A DNA stretch of 64,000 nt from assembly GCF_006438725.1 (NCBI RefSeq), contig NZ_RCZD01000014.1:1-64000 (forward strand), written 5' to 3'. Positions 63,471 to 64,000 of the stretch are shown here, piece by piece; within the stretch, counting starts at the first letter, position 1, and every line of letters begins with the position of its first letter. The position numbers were made by a program, and so were the translations under genes. The notes under the pieces are model-generated. The model was not told the DNA's origin, searched no databases, and saw only the letters and a list, made by a program, of their open reading frames with translations. This DNA comes from Ewingella americana (lineage in GTDB: Bacteria > Pseudomonadota > Gammaproteobacteria > Enterobacterales > Enterobacteriaceae).

Positions 63471-64000
63471 ATGAAAATGCTGGTCATTGGCCCTTCCTGG
63501 GTGGGCGACATGATGATGTCGCAAAGTCTTTACCGGACCATTAAGGCCAATGCGCCAGCGGCAGAGATTGATGTCATGGCGCCGGCGTGGTGTCGACCTT
63601 TGCTCGACAGAATGCCGGAAGTCAGCCGGGCATTGCCCATGCCTCTGGGCCATGGCGCTCTTGAGCTTGGTGAACGGCGTCGTTTAGGCATTGAGTTACG
63701 CGACAACCATTATCAACGCGCTTTCGTGTTGCCGAATTCTTTTAAGTCAGCGCTGGTGCCTTTCTTCGCGAAGATCCCTCAACGTACCGGCTGGCGCGGA
63801 GAGATGCGCTACGGTTTGCTCAACGACTTGCGCGTACTGGATAAACAAGCCTTTCCGCTGATGGTTCAGCGCTATGCCGCGCTGGCTTATGATGCAACGC
63901 AGATAAAATCCGCCACTGATTTACCTCAGCCTCTGCTTTGGCCACAGTTGCAGGTCGCACAGGCGGAGATTGGCGCGATCAGCGAACAATTTACGCTCTC
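63471..64000 (+). CDS. waaF: ADP-heptose:LPS heptosyltransferase II WaaF (partial)
   Basis: Adds the second heptose to the LPS inner core at the cytoplasmic face. Only the first 176 codons are in the window; the gene runs off the right edge. The N-terminus MKMLVIGPSWVGDMMMSQS, DVMAPAWCRPLL, LPMPLGHGALELGERR and VLPNSFKSALVPFF closely follow E. coli WaaF (RfaF). It lies 44 bp after hldD, in the usual hldD-waaF-waaC order. Confidence 0.95.
   Translation, partial: MKMLVIGPSWVGDMMMSQSLYRTIKANAPAAEIDVMAPAWCRPLLDRMPEVSRALPMPLGHGALELGERRRLGIELRDNHYQRAFVLPNSFKSALVPFFAKIPQRTGWRGEMRYGLLNDLRVLDKQAFPLMVQRYAALAYDATQIKSATDLPQPLLWPQLQVAQAEIGAISEQFTL

Overview
The window is chromosomal DNA of an enterobacterium. 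Nearly every gene has a close E. coli counterpart, and gene order matches two E. coli K-12 blocks: the rrn-murI-btuB-trmA ... oxyR-arg-ppc-met-priA-cytR-ftsN-hslVU-menA-glpFKX-fpr-tpiA-sbp-pfkA-cpx block, and the trmL-cysE-gpsA-secB-grxC-yibN-gpmM-envC-yibQ-tdh-kbl-hldD-waaF block. Here they are fused between cpxA and trmL. An argCBGH cluster with a short (405 aa) ArgG, a peroxiredoxin-glutaredoxin fusion beside oxyR, and Serratia/Yersinia-type palindromic intergenic repeats point to the Yersiniaceae (for example Rahnella, Ewingella or Serratia relatives). The genus is an inference.

Layout. 1-530: 5' end of a 16S rRNA gene on the minus strand with leader and P1/P2 promoters. 531-4790: murI and btuB (cobalamin riboswitch), divergent trmA. 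4860-7610: a two-gene rhamnogalacturonide catabolic insert (rhiN, rhiT) with a near-perfect KdgR operator. 7956-12413: yijD-fabR, sthA, oxyR and a divergent Prx-Grx fusion with an OxyR-type operator. 12516-18633: argH, argG, argB, argC and divergent argE. 18937-27439: ppc, metF, metBL, metJ, rpmE, with clear MetJ boxes. 27639-36129: priA, cytR, ftsN, hslVU (sigma-32 promoter and leader hairpin), menA, rraA, zapB. 36729-40303: glpF, glpK, glpX. 40371-47088: emrD, fpr, yiiR, yiiQ, tpiA, sbp, pfkA. 47089-49163: an AT-rich variable segment where E. coli has fieF, holding one unrecognised gene. 49164-51955: the CpxQ sRNA, cpxP, cpxR and cpxA. 51993-64000: trmL, the yibN-grxC-secB-gpsA-cysE run, gpmM, envC-yibQ, tdh-kbl, and hldD-waaF (cut by the window end).

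Most genes are housekeeping: arginine, methionine and cysteine synthesis, glycerol and glycolytic metabolism, redox defence, envelope stress and cell division. The non-core parts are the rhiNT insert, the Prx-Grx fusion, the segment between pfkA and cpxP, and three palindromic intergenic repeats. I found no CRISPR array, prophage, insertion sequence or tRNA gene. The best leads for something undescribed are the orphan gene at 47814-48413 with its decayed surroundings, and an attenuator-like double hairpin touching the fpr start codon. Regulatory sites were read by eye, without scoring tools.
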